From assembly GCF_004208415.1 (NCBI RefSeq), contig NZ_CP035758.1, forward strand, positions 2,232,001 to 2,296,000: 64,000 nt of DNA, read 5' to 3'. Made by a program: the position numbers and the translations under genes. The stretch is from Ktedonosporobacter rubrisoli. Its GTDB lineage: Bacteria > Chloroflexota > Ktedonobacteria > Ktedonobacterales > Ktedonobacteraceae. This document shows positions 1-8,836 of the stretch, piece by piece. Every line of letters begins with the position of its first letter. Position 1 is the first letter of the stretch. The notes under the pieces were generated by a model. It made no database searches. It was given only the letters and a program-made list of their open reading frames with translations, and was not told the DNA's origin.

Positions 1-53
1 CAAGCTGCGAGAACCCACCTTTATAAACGGGCTTAGCGTATAGGCTGCTAATT

Positions 54-96
54 GCTCCCCGACGAGACTTTTCTGGCCGGGGAGCTTATTGTTTTA
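54..96 (+). terminator. Rho-independent terminator-like hairpin
   Basis: GCTCCCCG at 54-61 is perfectly complementary to CGGGGAGC at 78-85, and the right arm is followed on the plus strand by the T-rich TTATTGTTTTA. This fits a terminator for a plus-strand gene left of the window. The rest of positions 1-250 holds no convincing gene; a 63-residue minus-strand frame there has no family features. Confidence 0.6.
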
Positions 97-250
97 TGTA
101 AAGTATCCGTAAAAATGTGGGTCCTCTCTCTTTTCCCACGCGATGTGTAACGAGCTGCTAAGCCATAACGAGGGGAAATAAAATGTGCTTCTTGGAGAAG
201 GAGAACAAAACGCTTTCTCTCAAGGATTGACATGTTCATGTGGAAATGCT

Positions 251-1003
251 CTAGCCTGCCAGTACCAACTTTACAAAATAACTTAACGCATCCCCAAGAG
301 GATGAGCTATCGTGCTACTCTCGCCCGCTCGGAAGATATTTCCATCAATTGCAAATAGCTCTACAGTGAGCCCTGTTCCCTCGATCAGCAGTAGGAAATC
401 GGCAGGGGTGTAGCAACGGGCGGTTTGGGTAATTAACTGACTTTTGTCTCCAATTGGCCACCAATGATCAAGTAAGCGGCCGCCGATGGGATCGAAGTCA
501 TATCCTCGCATCAGATCACGTTCTTCATCCCGTTCTTCTGTTCCTGCCCGGCGTATCCACCACCAGGGATTGAAGACATCCATGAGCACGCATCCTTTAG
601 GTGCTAACCAATCTTCTGCCATACGTCGGAGAAGTCGCCGATTGTCTGCATCAGTACCCATGCCGAAGCTGTCCCAGTGACAGATCAGATCAAATGGTTC
701 AGGGAAATTGAGTGCATAGTAATCGCCTTCGATGATGGTAAGTTGACCCTGCCGCGCTTCCTGGGCAAGCTCTCTAGCAAAGGAGGCACGAAGCGGGCTT
801 AACTCGATAGCAATGACGCTATGTCCAAGATCAGCCATAGCTGCTGCCGTGCCACCAGCCCCTGCACCTAATTCCAGAATGCGTTTCTTGCCTGCGCCGC
901 TGTAGCGCTCAATAGAGGCAGCCCTTGCCCGATGAGAAGCGAATATACCAGTGGGACCCATCCACTCGCTTCTTTTTGTATAAAATGGTTCTATCCAGTC
1001 CAT
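251..1003 (-). CDS. Class I SAM-dependent methyltransferase
   Basis: A 250-residue soluble protein. SAM-binding motif I is seen as ILELGAGAGG near residue 40, followed by the acidic strand end VIAIELS. The later segment DLICHWDSFGMG fits motif IV of the Rossmann-like methyltransferase fold. Substrate cannot be read from the sequence; the closest general description is a methyltransferase-domain-25/11 small-molecule enzyme. It stands alone on the minus strand, with a CPBP protease gene diverging on the other side of a 206-bp gap. Family assignment is firm; function is unknown. Confidence 0.75.
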   Translation of the reverse strand: MDWIEPFYTKRSEWMGPTGIFASHRARAASIERYSGAGKKRILELGAGAGGTAAAMADLGHSVIAIELSPLRASFARELAQEARQGQLTIIEGDYYALNFPEPFDLICHWDSFGMGTDADNRRLLRRMAEDWLAPKGCVLMDVFNPWWWIRRAGTEERDEERDLMRGYDFDPIGGRLLDHWWPIGDKSQLITQTARCYTPADFLLLIEGTGLTVELFAIDGNIFRAGESSTIAHPLGDALSYFVKLVLAG

Positions 1004-1209
1004 TGCTGCTCCAGTGGTTTTCTTTCAGATCATGTTCTTCTTTTGCACCGTTGATTCTATCACAATGCAGGCCTATGCTACAAAAGGGCTCTAATTATGG
1101 GTCATTTACCCCATTTCATTATCCGCGTATCTACTCTATACTGTCTCTTTAAGCTCCTATTCCAGGTGCGTAAGCGGAGAAAATCAGTATATCAAGGATT
1201 CGTACGATT

Positions 1210-2133
1210 ATGGCATTGCAAGAAGATGAACACTTCTCTGTCAGCTCAACACCTACAGACAGAAGTAAAGAAGTAATCAATGGATTTGATAGCGTGAAGC
1301 GAGCCAGGCGTAGTCTGCTGCTTTTCTTTCTCATCTTGCTAATAATCTCGCTATTTTCTGAAAGTCTAACTATCATCTCGCAAGATATATTCAGCATACT
1401 TTTTCTGATGTGGACGCCGGCGCTGGCCTCTCTGGCAACGCGCCTGATCTTACGCGAAGGCTTTGCTGATATCTCTTTTCGTTTGAAAGGGACGGAGACA
1501 ATTAAAGCCCTTGGCCTGGCTGTGCTTGTTCCTGCCGCGATTGGCGTGCTTGCCTATGGTGTGGCCTGGCTGGCAGGCCTGGCTCACGTCGGTGCGTTTC
1601 ATCCCTCGGACAGCCTGGCGGCTTTTATTGCTCTACCCGGTAGCACCCCGTTTCCTGTGACGCTTCTGCTAATTTTGCTCTACCTGACTGTTGTTGAAGT
1701 GATGACGTCAGCAGGCGAAGAAATAGGCTGGCGGGGCTATATGCTAACGCGTTTAATCGCGGCTGGCGCGCCTCGACCGGTTCTGCTGAGCGGCCTGATC
1801 TGGTCGCTCTGGCACTGGCCGCTGATTCTCTTTGGACCCTCAATTGCTGGCTTACCGCAGATTGTGAGCGCGGGCGTTTTCCTGCTCACAATTACAGCTC
1901 TGGGCACCGTCAGCGCCTATCTACGCCTTGCCACGGGCAGTATCTGGCCCGCCATTCTATTGCACGCAGCCTGGAATAGCTTGCTTGTGGAGCTGCTAGA
2001 TTCATTCACGCAGGGCTCGTCGCTCTGGACCGGCGAGTCAGGTGTACTTGTGGCCCTGGCAACTATCCTGGTGGCGCTGGCCGTTAGCAATTTTTATTGG
2101 CAGCGCAAAAAGCCGACCGCGCTTGTCGCTTGA
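1210..2133 (+). CDS. CPBP family intramembrane glutamic endopeptidase
   Basis: A 307-residue membrane protein with about eight hydrophobic segments. It carries the ABI/CAAX-protease signature: the EExxxR motif in AGEEIGWRG, then a W-H pair in LIWSLWHWP, then HAAWN near the C-terminus (HxxxN motif). These supply the catalytic glutamates and histidines of CPBP proteases, which cleave within membranes in prenyl-protein processing or bacteriocin self-immunity. The charged N-terminal 30 residues are cytoplasmic. The gene ends 19 bp before the convergent histidine kinase gene. The natural substrate is unknown. Confidence 0.85.
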   Translation: MALQEDEHFSVSSTPTDRSKEVINGFDSVKRARRSLLLFFLILLIISLFSESLTIISQDIFSILFLMWTPALASLATRLILREGFADISFRLKGTETIKALGLAVLVPAAIGVLAYGVAWLAGLAHVGAFHPSDSLAAFIALPGSTPFPVTLLLILLYLTVVEVMTSAGEEIGWRGYMLTRLIAAGAPRPVLLSGLIWSLWHWPLILFGPSIAGLPQIVSAGVFLLTITALGTVSAYLRLATGSIWPAILLHAAWNSLLVELLDSFTQGSSLWTGESGVLVALATILVALAVSNFYWQRKKPTALVA

Positions 2134-2152
2134 GCCGAATATCTTTGCCAGC

Positions 2153-3577
2153 TCACGGCACTCTTTCGGGCAGGCTGGCAGTATGCTCAGGCAGCGCTTG
2201 CTTATTCCCAATAGCAATGCGCCGGGCCAGAGGAAGCGTAATAGCAACGGTTGTGCCCTCGCCGGGGACACTTGTCAGGGTGAGTGTGCCGCCATGTGCC
2301 GTAACGATGCTGCGCGCAATAGAGAGCCCCAGGCCCGTACCGCCAGCCTCGCGCGAGCGTGCTTTATCTACGCGATAGAAGCGCTCGCCGAGATGAGGCA
2401 GGTGATCGGCAGTGATCCCGATGCCCGTATCGCTCACTTTCAACAAGGCCTGGTCCTGTTCCTCGGTTGTAGATATGCTGACCTTGCCACGGGGCCGATT
2501 GTACTTGATGGCGTTATCCAGCAAGGCAAGGATGGCCTGTCCCAACAACGTCTGATCCCCGATTACCTGCGGCCTGGCGGCGATTTCCGTTTGTATGCTC
2601 ACTTTGCGCTGTTCGGCCAGGGCTTGCACGCGTCGTATGCCGGCCTGCGCCACATCGGCGAGATTAAGGACTTCGTGCTCGCGGTGCGCCGCGTTGCTAT
2701 CCAGGCGAGCCAGCGTAAGCATATTGTTGGCAAGATTTGCCATATGATTGGCTTCGGCAACGATATCCTCAAGCAGCATGGCGTCTTCAGCCTCCAGCTT
2801 CTTGCGGCTGCGCAAGAGCACTTCTGCGTCCGCGCGGAGCAGCGTGAGCGGGGTGCGTAGTTCGTGCGAGGCATCGGCGATAAAACGTTGCTGATTGGTC
2901 CAGGCCAGACGTGCCGGCTCTAGCGCGCGATGGGCCAAAAAGAGTCCGCCCAGGCCGGCGCCAAGCAAGGTCACTCCACCCACACCGAGCAAAAGGAATA
3001 GGAGTGCGGAGAGCGCGGTTTCCTGGGGCTCAATTGACTCGCCAATAACGATCACGCCCTGTATCCCGCTGCCAATGGGATTGGGGACGACCTGGGCGTA
3101 GCGATAAATGTGGCCTATTGGGCTGCCAGCATCAACTATATCGCTGGCTGTGCCTGTCTTTAAAGCCGCCCGGGCAGCCGAGTTGGTGAGAAAGGCTAAG
3201 GGGAGCCTGAGCGTAGTGTTAGCGGGCAGAAGCTGCCCGTTTTGATCGAAGCAGGCAACCATATAAGGCGCCGATGGGGCTGACGTTTCTGGCGGCGGAG
3301 CAAAGGATGAGCAGGCTCGTTCCGGTGAGATCACGAGCCATTGATTGACGCGCCCGTGCGCTCGTATAGCCGCCTCGCCCTCGACAGGAGCTGGCAAGAT
3401 ATGCTGAGCCCCAACATACAGAAAGACGCCAAACAGTATCAGCGCTGCGCCTAGCACACCGCAATACCACAGCGTTAAGCGCACGCGCAGGCCTTGAAAC
3501 AGAGCCGCACCTGGCTGCCGTGCGAAGCGACTCTTTCTCTGCCGGCCAGGCCACCGGCTAAGCCTTTCCATGTTCAT
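2153..3577 (-). CDS. Sensor histidine kinase (two-component system)
   Basis: A 474-residue membrane kinase. Transmembrane segments lie at about 33-57 and 188-215 and enclose a sensor region of about 130 residues. A very short HAMP-like linker leads to the HisKA H-box ASHELRTPL with phospho-accepting H238. The HATPase domain follows, with an N-box (LLDNAIKYN), DTGIGI and GGTGLGL motifs. It phosphorylates the response regulator encoded just upstream: the two genes overlap by four bases (ATGA), so translation is coupled. The sensor region resembles nothing I can name, so the signal is unknown. Confidence 0.9.
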   Translation of the reverse strand: MNMERLSRWPGRQRKSRFARQPGAALFQGLRVRLTLWYCGVLGAALILFGVFLYVGAQHILPAPVEGEAAIRAHGRVNQWLVISPERACSSFAPPPETSAPSAPYMVACFDQNGQLLPANTTLRLPLAFLTNSAARAALKTGTASDIVDAGSPIGHIYRYAQVVPNPIGSGIQGVIVIGESIEPQETALSALLFLLLGVGGVTLLGAGLGGLFLAHRALEPARLAWTNQQRFIADASHELRTPLTLLRADAEVLLRSRKKLEAEDAMLLEDIVAEANHMANLANNMLTLARLDSNAAHREHEVLNLADVAQAGIRRVQALAEQRKVSIQTEIAARPQVIGDQTLLGQAILALLDNAIKYNRPRGKVSISTTEEQDQALLKVSDTGIGITADHLPHLGERFYRVDKARSREAGGTGLGLSIARSIVTAHGGTLTLTSVPGEGTTVAITLPLARRIAIGNKQALPEHTASLPERVP

Positions 3578-4275
3578 AGACCTGTCCTCGTGTTCTCTCT
3601 GCGGGCTTCAATCTTATAACCTATGCCGCGCACTGTCTTGATTAACGGATATGAGAAGTTCTGATCTATCTTATCGCGCAGATAGTGAATGTAGATATCC
3701 ACAACGTTCGAGAGCGCTTCTAGATCGTATTTCCAGACTGCATCGATGATTTGCGTGCGTGTGAGAGCCTGGCCTGGATGGCGCATTAAGTACTCAAGAA
3801 GCGCATATTCTTTGGCAGTCAATTCGATGATCTGGCCTGCTCGGCTGGCCTCGTGGCGTACCAGGTCAAGCGTAAGATCGCCAACGTTAAGCTGATACGT
3901 CTCGTCGAAATGTCGGTCACGGCGCCGCAGTAGCGCGTTGATACGAGCCAGAAGTTCCTCCATAGCAAAGGGCTTGACCAGATAATCATCGGCTCCTACG
4001 TTAAGGCCTGTGACGCGATCTTCAACCGCGCTGCGCGCTGTGAGCATCAGAACTGGCGTCATGATGTGCTCGGCGCGCATCTGCCGGCATAGCTCAAGCC
4101 CGTCGAGGCCGGGTAACATTACATCCAGAAGCACAACATCATAAGTATCGCTGAGAGCCAGATCAAGTCCGCTTTGCCCATCATAGGCCAGATCAACTGT
4201 ATAGCGCTCTTCCAGCAGCACCCGCCGCAAAAGATAGGCCAGGCGCTGTTCATCCTCTACCACAAGAATATGCAA
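3574..4275 (-). CDS. OmpR/PhoB-family response regulator
   Basis: A 233-residue regulator. The receiver domain has acidic residues in VVEDE, phospho-acceptor D51 in LLDVMLPG and the conserved lysine in LVKPF. The C-terminal winged helix (about 125-225) contains ELTAKEYALLEYL and the recognition region DIYIHYLRDKID, typical of OmpR/PhoB proteins. It is the first gene of a two-gene operon with the downstream kinase and overlaps it by four bases. The unusual inverted repeats at 4406-4603 lie upstream, in the divergent region, and could be in its leader or promoter. Confidence 0.92.
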   Translation of the reverse strand: MHILVVEDEQRLAYLLRRVLLEERYTVDLAYDGQSGLDLALSDTYDVVLLDVMLPGLDGLELCRQMRAEHIMTPVLMLTARSAVEDRVTGLNVGADDYLVKPFAMEELLARINALLRRRDRHFDETYQLNVGDLTLDLVRHEASRAGQIIELTAKEYALLEYLMRHPGQALTRTQIIDAVWKYDLEALSNVVDIYIHYLRDKIDQNFSYPLIKTVRGIGYKIEARRENTRTGL

Positions 4276-4405
4276 GGCTCCACTCCTTTTCCCAGGCGGG
4301 ATACAGACAGGCTTCCATACGTCTCAACTTCCTGCTCATCTAAGCAATATGGAAATGAGATAACTACCTTCTGAATAATTTTATTACCTCTATTATGGCA
4401 AATCT

Positions 4406-4507
4406 AGGCCAGCATAGCACGCTTTTATTGAAATTGCATTGAAATTAGATGAGAAGATTCACATTTTCTTCCCATCTAATTCCAATCCGGCAGGGCTATG
4501 CTGGCCT
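4406..4507. repeat. Nested 102-bp imperfect palindrome
   Basis: The outer arms AGGCCAGCATAGC (4406-4418) and its exact complement (4495-4507) pair over 13 bp. Inside, a second pair of 20-base arms (4438-4457 and 4467-4486) matches at 18 of 20 positions. The two mismatches are A-C on the plus strand, which become G-U wobbles in minus-strand RNA. A minus-strand transcript would therefore form the better structure. It may be a leader RNA structure for the response regulator operon or a miniature repeat element. Confidence 0.7.
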
Positions 4508-4515
4508 CTGTATAC

Positions 4516-4553
4516 ATGAGAAATTACACATTTTCTTCCAATATATTTCTCAT
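4516..4553. repeat. Inverted repeat, 9-bp arms
   Basis: ATGAGAAAT (4516-4524) pairs perfectly with ATTTCTCAT (4545-4553) around a 20-base loop. The loop repeats the CACATTTTCTTCC sequence of the preceding palindrome, so the two elements may be related by duplication. Confidence 0.55.
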
Positions 4554-4575
4554 CGTCTGCTGTTACCCTGAGAAA

Positions 4576-4603
4576 CACCAGGTATGTCTATATATACCTG
4601 GTG
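4576..4603. repeat. Inverted repeat, 10-bp arms
   Basis: CACCAGGTAT (4576-4585) pairs perfectly with ATACCTGGTG (4594-4603) around 8 bases. It lies 65 bp upstream of the GtrA-GT2 start codon, so it could be an operator or a leader hairpin for the glycosyltransferase genes. Confidence 0.55.
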
Positions 4604-4667
4604 TGCCTGCAATAACTGGTTACAGGCTTGATACGGGTCAGAAGTCGTTTGGAGAGGATGAATATTC

Positions 4668-6089
4668 GTGATAGAAACTTCACAACGTCATTCTAGCAAT
4701 TCAACCGCGAGCAATAACATTACGCGCCCATTAGCTAAAGAGCCCATCACTCCTCCTCAAAATATCCCTGAGCGGCCTTCCTGGCTGCAACGGGTTGTGC
4801 GTTTTGGCGTAGTTGGCGGCGTGAACACGCTTGTAGATTTACTGATCTTGAACTTCCTGTTGTTCATGTTCCCTACCAGGAACGCTTTTATGCTCCTTGC
4901 CTATAATTCTCTTGCCTACGCGCTGGGAGCTATCAATAGCTTTTGGCTCAATAAGTATTGGACCTTTGGACATAAGCAAGGTCAACTACATAGAGAACTG
5001 CCGCGTTTTGCCATAACAACGCTCTGTGGGATTGTTTGGAGCAATTGTATCATCTGGCTGGCCAGCAATGCTTTGCATCCCTTGCTGCTCAACGCGACAG
5101 TATGGGCCAATACTTCAAAAATAGTCGCTATTGCCGGTACAGCTTGCATTTCCTACCTGGGCATGCAGTTGTGGGTATTCGTCAATCATAAATCCCACAC
5201 TAAACATCTGCTCACGGAGGCCAGTATAGACAGGTCCAATCCGCTCTCTAGCGAGCCTCAAGCTCTGTTTGCCATGACCCACGAAGTCAGCCATGAAGAC
5301 AAAGTGTCGGATGTACAGGAAGACGAGTTTATGCTGTCTCATGTGCCAGGACTTTCCGTCGTGCTGCCAGCTTACAACGAAGAGCAGGTTATCGCTACAA
5401 CGCTCCTGGATGTCCTCAAGACCTTGACGCTGTGGGGCCTTGATTTTGAGGTGCTGGTTGTCAACGATGGCAGCGTAGACCGTACTGGCAATATTGTTGC
5501 TGAGCTGGCGCGGGAGCATCCCCGGGTTCGCTTGATCACGCACGAGACCAATCAAGGCTATGGTGCGGCGCTAGTGAGCGGCTTTCAAGCTGCGACAAAA
5601 GCGTTGACCTTTTTTATGGATTCCGATGGGCAGTTCGATATTCGCGAGTTGCGCCAATTTTTTCCTTTTCTGAAGAGCTACGATGCGGTGCTTGGCTATC
5701 GCATCGCCAGACAGGATACCTGGATGCGCAAGCTAAATGCCTGGGGCTGGAAATGCCTGATCGGTTGGGTATTAGGCCTGCATGTGCGGGATATAGATTG
5801 CGCCTTTAAGCTCTTGCGCACTGAGTTCCTGCAGCGCTACCCGTTGCAGACGCGTGGGGCAATGATCAATGCGGAACTTCTCTATCGCTTGAGGCGCGCT
5901 GGCTATACCTATTGGGAGGTTGGCGTGCATCATCTGCCGCGCCGGGCTGGGCGCGCCACTGGTGCGCAATTGCAGGTAATCTTGCGGGCACTAAGCGAGC
6001 TGTTTGTCTATGCACGCATATGGCGCAGGGAGGAACAGGCGCAGGCGTTGGCGAAGCCGAAAAGTCTCTCAACGCAAAAGCGGGCCTGA
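4668..6089 (+). CDS. GtrA-like membrane domain fused to GT2 glycosyltransferase
   Basis: A 473-residue fusion. Residues of about 40-170 form a GtrA-like unit with four hydrophobic segments (VVRFGVVGGVNTLVD start). GtrA proteins are thought to flip or handle lipid-linked sugars. Residues of about 225-440 are a family-2 glycosyltransferase of the dolichyl-phosphate mannose synthase type: LSVVLPAYNEE, VVNDGSVD and the metal-binding MDSDGQFD. The likely reaction is transfer of a sugar from a nucleotide to polyprenyl phosphate. Usually the two functions are separate adjacent genes or the order differs. The next gene is a GT39-type transferase that would use such a lipid-linked donor. The GTG start follows GGAGAGGATG. 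Confidence 0.85.
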   Translation: MIETSQRHSSNSTASNNITRPLAKEPITPPQNIPERPSWLQRVVRFGVVGGVNTLVDLLILNFLLFMFPTRNAFMLLAYNSLAYALGAINSFWLNKYWTFGHKQGQLHRELPRFAITTLCGIVWSNCIIWLASNALHPLLLNATVWANTSKIVAIAGTACISYLGMQLWVFVNHKSHTKHLLTEASIDRSNPLSSEPQALFAMTHEVSHEDKVSDVQEDEFMLSHVPGLSVVLPAYNEEQVIATTLLDVLKTLTLWGLDFEVLVVNDGSVDRTGNIVAELAREHPRVRLITHETNQGYGAALVSGFQAATKALTFFMDSDGQFDIRELRQFFPFLKSYDAVLGYRIARQDTWMRKLNAWGWKCLIGWVLGLHVRDIDCAFKLLRTEFLQRYPLQTRGAMINAELLYRLRRAGYTYWEVGVHHLPRRAGRATGAQLQVILRALSELFVYARIWRREEQAQALAKPKSLSTQKRA

Positions 6090-6099
6090 GAGCTAACAA

Positions 6100-6128
6100 G
6101 ATTGGAAGATTCTCATAAATTTCCAATC
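6100..6128. repeat. Small hairpin between glycosyltransferase genes
   Basis: GATTGGAA (6100-6107) pairs with TTCCAATC (6121-6128) around 13 bases. There is no strong T-run, so termination between the two glycosyltransferase genes is unlikely to be complete. Confidence 0.4.
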
Positions 6129-6229
6129 AAAAATCAATTTTAAGGACCTAAGATGGTAGCGCTTAGGAGCAAGTATAAGGGGTTTGATGAAGACTGCAAT
6201 GAAACTTATAACCATAATGAGGAGAAATT

Positions 6230-8419
6230 ATGGCTGAAACAATAAAGACGTTTCCTCTAACTGAGCCAGAGAATGGGCCTGAGCCGCAGGCGCTTGTCCC
6301 CTCACAAAGCTGGCAGCGCCTTGCTCTGGCGGGCGTGTTGCTCATCTCATTATTCATGAATTTCTTCCAGCTAGGCTTGAACGGCTTTGCCAACCCCTAC
6401 TACGCGGCTGGCGTCAAGAGTATGCTGGATAGCTGGCATAACTTTTTCTTCGTTTCCTTTGATCCAGGTGGCTTTGTCACGCTTGATAAGCCGGCGTTGG
6501 GCTTCTGGCTGCAAGCCGCTAGTGCGAAGCTGTTAGGTTTCTCGCCTTTCAGTGTCTACCTGCCCCAGGCCCTGGCCGGTGTGCTCTCTGTGCTCGTGCT
6601 CTATCATCTTGTGCGCCGCCACTTTGGCGTTGTGGCAGCTTTGTTGGCCGCGTTGGCCCTGGCTTTGAGCCCTATCAGTGTGGTGACAAGTCGAAATAAT
6701 ACGATTGATAGCACGTTGGTGCTGGTAGTTTTGCTGGGCGCCTGGGCAGTTCTGCGCGCTGCCGAGACGGGGCGCTTGCGCTGGTTGCTGCTGGCGGCGG
6801 TAGCGGTTGGGCTTGGCTTTAATGTTAAGATGTCGGAAGCCTATCTGGTGGTGCCTGCTTATGGATTGCTCTACCTGCTGGCAGCTCCATTAAGCCTCTG
6901 GAAGCGTATCGGACACCTGGCTCTGGCCAGTGTGCTCCTGCTCGTCATCTCGCTCTCCTGGGTTCTGGCTGTTGATATCACGCCTGCCGCGCAGCGTCCC
7001 TACGTTGGATCAACGCAGAACAATTCGGAACTGAGCCTGGCCATTGGCTATAACGGAATTGATAGGCTGCTTGGCATGTTTGGGCGTGGCGCTGCACGCA
7101 ATAATGCCCATCCTGCTGAGCGCTCCACAGCTAGTAATGGGAATGGACAATTGACAGCCGGCTCGCCAGCTGTGATGAGTGGGGCTGCCCGGGATAGTAG
7201 AGACAATATGGCACCGCCCATGGGCGGTGGAGGTTTTTTTGGAACCGGTACGCCTGGTCCGTTGCGCCTCTTTACTGAGCCAATGGCCAGCCAGACAGCC
7301 TGGCTCCTGCCTCTAGCCATTCTAGGTATGCTTGCCCTGGCCTGGCAACGTCGCCCACGCCCACAGCAAGACAGGCAGCAGCAATCCTTGATCTTGTGGG
7401 GGATGTGGTTACTGACCACTGGGATCTTCTTTAGCGTAGCTGGTTTCTTTCACCAATATTACCTGACCATGATGGCTCCGCCCATTGCCGCGCTTGCTGG
7501 TATCGGACTGGTGATGATGTGGCGAGATTATCGGCGCGCTGGCTGGAAGGGTTGGTTGCTACCGCTTGCCTTGCTTGCTACGCTGGCTGAGCAGATCTAT
7601 ATTCTGCTCAATTATCCAACCTGGGGGCGCTGGCTCATTCCAGCCTTGATTGTCCTCGGCGTGGTAGGAATTGGCGGCCTGCTGCTCTTGCGCCCTGCCG
7701 GAGAAGAGCGCCCGACCGGCTATCGACGGCGTTTCGTTAGGCCCACGTTTTGCCTGGGTATCCTTGCCTTGCTGCTGGTCCCGGCTGTATGGACGGCAAT
7801 ACCTGTCTTTCAAAACACTGAATCCCAGATGCCCGCAGCTGGCCCGACAAATTTTGGCGGTTTTGGCAACATAATGGGTCCCGCTGGCAATAACTCAAGC
7901 GCCTTGCGCAATGAACGCACCAGTGCTACGCGAGATTTTAATCTATCTGGTCGCCGTAACGATGCGCTGGGAGCGGATACACAGCTTGTGCGCTACCTGG
8001 AAGCCAGGCAGGGCAGCACAAAATTTCTGCTTGCCACACCAAGCTCTATGACTGCCGATAGCCTCATCTTGACAACAAATAAGCCTGTGATGGCGCTGGG
8101 TGGCTTCAGCGGTGGCGATCCCATTTTGACGACAAGCAAGCTAGAGAATCTTATCAACGATGGAACTGTGCGCTTCTTTCTGCTTAACGTGCCGCAAACT
8201 CAGCAGAGCGCAGACAGCAAAAGTGAAAATTCCTCTGCTCGTGCGCAATTCTCGGGAGTTGGCGGCTTTATGGGCGGCAGGCAAAACGCGCTGACAAATT
8301 GGGTCATGCAGCGTTGCTCAGCCGTACCGAGCAGTCAGTGGCAGTCTCCTGCAAGCGCGGGAAGCAGTGGCGCTGTTCCCTTTGGGCGCAATCAGTTGTA
8401 CGATTGCGCGGCCCATTGA
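6230..8419 (+). CDS. GT39/ArnT-like membrane glycosyltransferase
   Basis: A 729-residue protein with about eleven to twelve hydrophobic segments. The first extracytoplasmic loop carries DPGGFVTLDKPALGFWLQ, characteristic of the PMT/ArnT superfamily (GT39/GT83), where the acidic residue is catalytic. A second Gly/Asn-rich exposed loop (about 285-340) and a soluble C-terminal region (about 535-729) follow. These enzymes transfer a sugar from a polyprenyl-phosphate donor to protein or lipid on the outer face of the membrane. The GtrA-GT2 gene 140 bp upstream would make the donor. It starts after AATGAGGAGAAATT, a good ribosome-binding site. The acceptor is unknown. Confidence 0.85.
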   Translation: MAETIKTFPLTEPENGPEPQALVPSQSWQRLALAGVLLISLFMNFFQLGLNGFANPYYAAGVKSMLDSWHNFFFVSFDPGGFVTLDKPALGFWLQAASAKLLGFSPFSVYLPQALAGVLSVLVLYHLVRRHFGVVAALLAALALALSPISVVTSRNNTIDSTLVLVVLLGAWAVLRAAETGRLRWLLLAAVAVGLGFNVKMSEAYLVVPAYGLLYLLAAPLSLWKRIGHLALASVLLLVISLSWVLAVDITPAAQRPYVGSTQNNSELSLAIGYNGIDRLLGMFGRGAARNNAHPAERSTASNGNGQLTAGSPAVMSGAARDSRDNMAPPMGGGGFFGTGTPGPLRLFTEPMASQTAWLLPLAILGMLALAWQRRPRPQQDRQQQSLILWGMWLLTTGIFFSVAGFFHQYYLTMMAPPIAALAGIGLVMMWRDYRRAGWKGWLLPLALLATLAEQIYILLNYPTWGRWLIPALIVLGVVGIGGLLLLRPAGEERPTGYRRRFVRPTFCLGILALLLVPAVWTAIPVFQNTESQMPAAGPTNFGGFGNIMGPAGNNSSALRNERTSATRDFNLSGRRNDALGADTQLVRYLEARQGSTKFLLATPSSMTADSLILTTNKPVMALGGFSGGDPILTTSKLENLINDGTVRFFLLNVPQTQQSADSKSENSSARAQFSGVGGFMGGRQNALTNWVMQRCSAVPSSQWQSPASAGSSGAVPFGRNQLYDCAAH

Positions 8420-8836
8420 TAGTGCTGCGAATATTGTTCCTGGAAGCAACATCAGGGCAGCATTGCGCTCTACGAAAAAGCTAGCATCACATGGTCATGG
8501 TATGTGCTGGGCAAGTATCAGGTATGGAGAATTTGGGGGTCTGAGCTTAACACAGGTTTAAAGCGAGGGCAACAACACCTTAATACCGGCGAGCTATACT
8601 ACCTGCGTGGATTTTTATGCCTGGTGTCCTTGAAGGCAGATGAAGGAGTCCATAAAACATATGGGCTGCTTCATCTGTTGTATAAGCGCCCATCTGTTCG
8701 AATAATGCGACGATATGATGAAACTATGCTTATGTAGGGATACGCGAACAGGCGAGAGTGAGGGATGAAGCAAGCATATATGATCGGTACTCCTTTGCTC
8801 TACTAAAAGTATTGCCAAGCATAGAGAGGTAGTAAT
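8420..8836. other. Intergenic region upstream of phnC
   Basis: Several short plus-strand frames exist but none has a ribosome-binding site plus recognisable product. The region must contain the phnC promoter. I searched it by eye for the 18-bp palindrome found upstream of phnE and saw no copy. Confidence 0.5.

Larger units (their letters stand above)
4276..4667. other. Divergent intergenic region with inverted repeats
   Basis: This gene-free stretch separates the response regulator gene (leftward) from the GtrA-GT2 gene (rightward). Positions 4276-4400 show nothing beyond AT-rich sequence. Positions 4406-4603 contain three consecutive inverted repeats, listed separately. Promoters for both flanking genes must lie here; I could not assign them with confidence. 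Confidence 0.7.

Noticed and set aside
48..239. 63-codon minus-strand frame
   Set aside because: No ribosome-binding site, no family features, and it overlaps a terminator hairpin.
2042..2860. 272-codon plus-strand frame opposite the histidine kinase gene
   Set aside because: It is a shadow of the kinase: composition is Cys/Arg-rich, no domain is seen and the minus-strand frame has clear HisKA and HATPase motifs.
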